Shown here in pieces: positions 63,519 through 64,000 of a DNA stretch of 64,000 nt. This DNA comes from an uncultured Acetatifactor sp. Lineage in GTDB: Bacteria > Bacillota > Clostridia > Lachnospirales > Lachnospiraceae. The notes beneath the pieces are model-generated. The model was given only the letters and a program-made list of their open reading frames with translations, was not told where the DNA came from and ran no database searches. The translations under genes and the position numbers were made by a program. Location: the NCBI GenBank assembly GCA_934436435.1, contig CAKSAN010000007.1, positions 1-64,000 on the forward strand, read 5' to 3'. Each line of letters begins with the position of its first letter. Position 1 is the stretch's first letter.

Positions 63519-63897
63519 TTAAGAAGCTGTATTTTCGGAAGAAGCCGGTGCAGCTTCAGGGATAAGATTGCTGTAATAAGCGGTCTTTCCGGATAACACA
63601 TCGTCATAGAAGTTCTGTTTCCAGTCGATGTAGTCCACGGCTTCCTGCAACTGCTGCATGGAGGCCAGCAGCGCCTCTTTTTTCCGGGAGAGGATCTCTT
63701 TTCTGGCAGGAATGGAGGATTCGCCCTTCAGGCACAGGGACAGATACTCCTTCATCTCCGCGATGGTGAGACCGCAGTTTCTGAGGCACCCGAGACTCTG
63801 GATCCATTTGATGTCGTGGTCGTCGAAGACGCGGTAATTGCGGCTGTCGCGTTTCACGTTGGGAAACAGTCCCTCCTTGCAGTAAAATTTTAAGCAA
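63519..63897 (-). pseudogene. MerR family regulator lacking its N-terminus
   Basis: From the C-terminus inward the frame encodes about 125 residues typical of a MerR subgroup: LKFYCKEGLFPNVKRDSRNY, GLTIAEMKEYLSLCLKGESS, and WKQNFYDDVLSGKTAYYSNL. The first about 15 residues, with the start of the helix-turn-helix, are missing. At about 63896 the sequence changes to unrelated DNA that reads as protein on the other strand. The frame runs open to 63995 on the minus strand, but that extension is not MerR-like. Confidence 0.8.
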
Positions 63898-64000
63898 TGT
63901 CTACACCGTAGATGTGGCAGGCTCCACCAACCGGGAACTGTTTGCTTCTGAACGCAGCGATATGATTGAAGTATTGTCCGATCATGTGGGGACACTGGCG
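63896..64000 (+). other. Possible partial coding sequence running off the window
   Basis: Read from 63896, the plus strand is open for 35 codons to the window end: NVYTVDVAGSTNRELFASER followed by SDMIEVLSDHVGTLA. The composition is protein-like but I recognise no family. No start codon precedes it, so it looks like an internal fragment joined to the MerR gene. Confidence 0.4.

Overview
The window looks like chromosome from a gut Lachnospiraceae-type Clostridia (Firmicutes). This is inferred from strong AGGAGG-type ribosome binding sites, TTGACA/TATAAT promoters, a cre-like site before pyruvate phosphate dikinase, LplB-type sugar ABC transporters, many AraC regulators and families common in that group (DUF5107, DUF6171, DUF3737, DUF6487, DUF1848). 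No rRNA or CRISPR-Cas locus is present.

Layout. 0-0.6 kb: two identical tRNA-Pro(AGG) units, each with its own promoter, then a hairpin-rich element. 0.6-6.3 kb: a TetR regulator with oleate hydratase, then ppdK behind a near-perfect cre. 6.5-18.2 kb: a carbohydrate block with a GH2 enzyme, a DUF5107-TPR protein, a GH35 beta-galactosidase, two AraC regulators and a MATE transporter. 18.2-31.6 kb: an AraC gene followed by a rhamnogalacturonan-I utilisation locus. It holds two permeases and a lipoprotein for uptake, then GH105, CE12, GH112 (most likely galactosyl-rhamnose phosphorylase), GH28 and GH51. There is no secreted lyase, so the cell probably imports and finishes oligosaccharides released by others. 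31.8-43.7 kb: a secreted protein with a Pro-rich repeat, DUF3737 with PatB, a GGDEF protein, an oxidoreductase, MATE and HAD genes, a DUF4015 lipoprotein and a transglutaminase-like protein.

44-50 kb is a redox or stress block: flavin reductase-rubredoxin, a Crp/Fnr regulator, a cupin, two ATC-hydrolase paralogues, a dicluster ferredoxin, a small Cys protein, a frameshifted TetR and an alpha/beta hydrolase. Two kinds of palindrome tie it together. A TGTTGG-N4-CCAACA type site lies at the same distance from two -10 boxes, and GTTAG-N6-CTAAC occurs at two promoters.

50-64 kb is accessory and partly decaying. It has a 52-bp-period hairpin array, a multi-branched element, NUDIX, methyltransferase, HD, TetR, HTH, MCP and hydrolase genes, a flavodoxin gene behind a promoter buried in a 19-bp-arm palindrome, an ORF with an in-frame amber codon, a LysR gene and a MATE gene that both carry internal deletions, mgtE with an unusual leader, and a MerR gene cut at a junction near the window end.

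The most unusual content is intergenic: several families of structured repeats (TTACCGC hairpins, the GGGCACAG array, hairpins with a GCTTGC loop, TGTAACTATTCAG-bounded elements, and three terminators sharing CAGACGCTAAGACGCAG).
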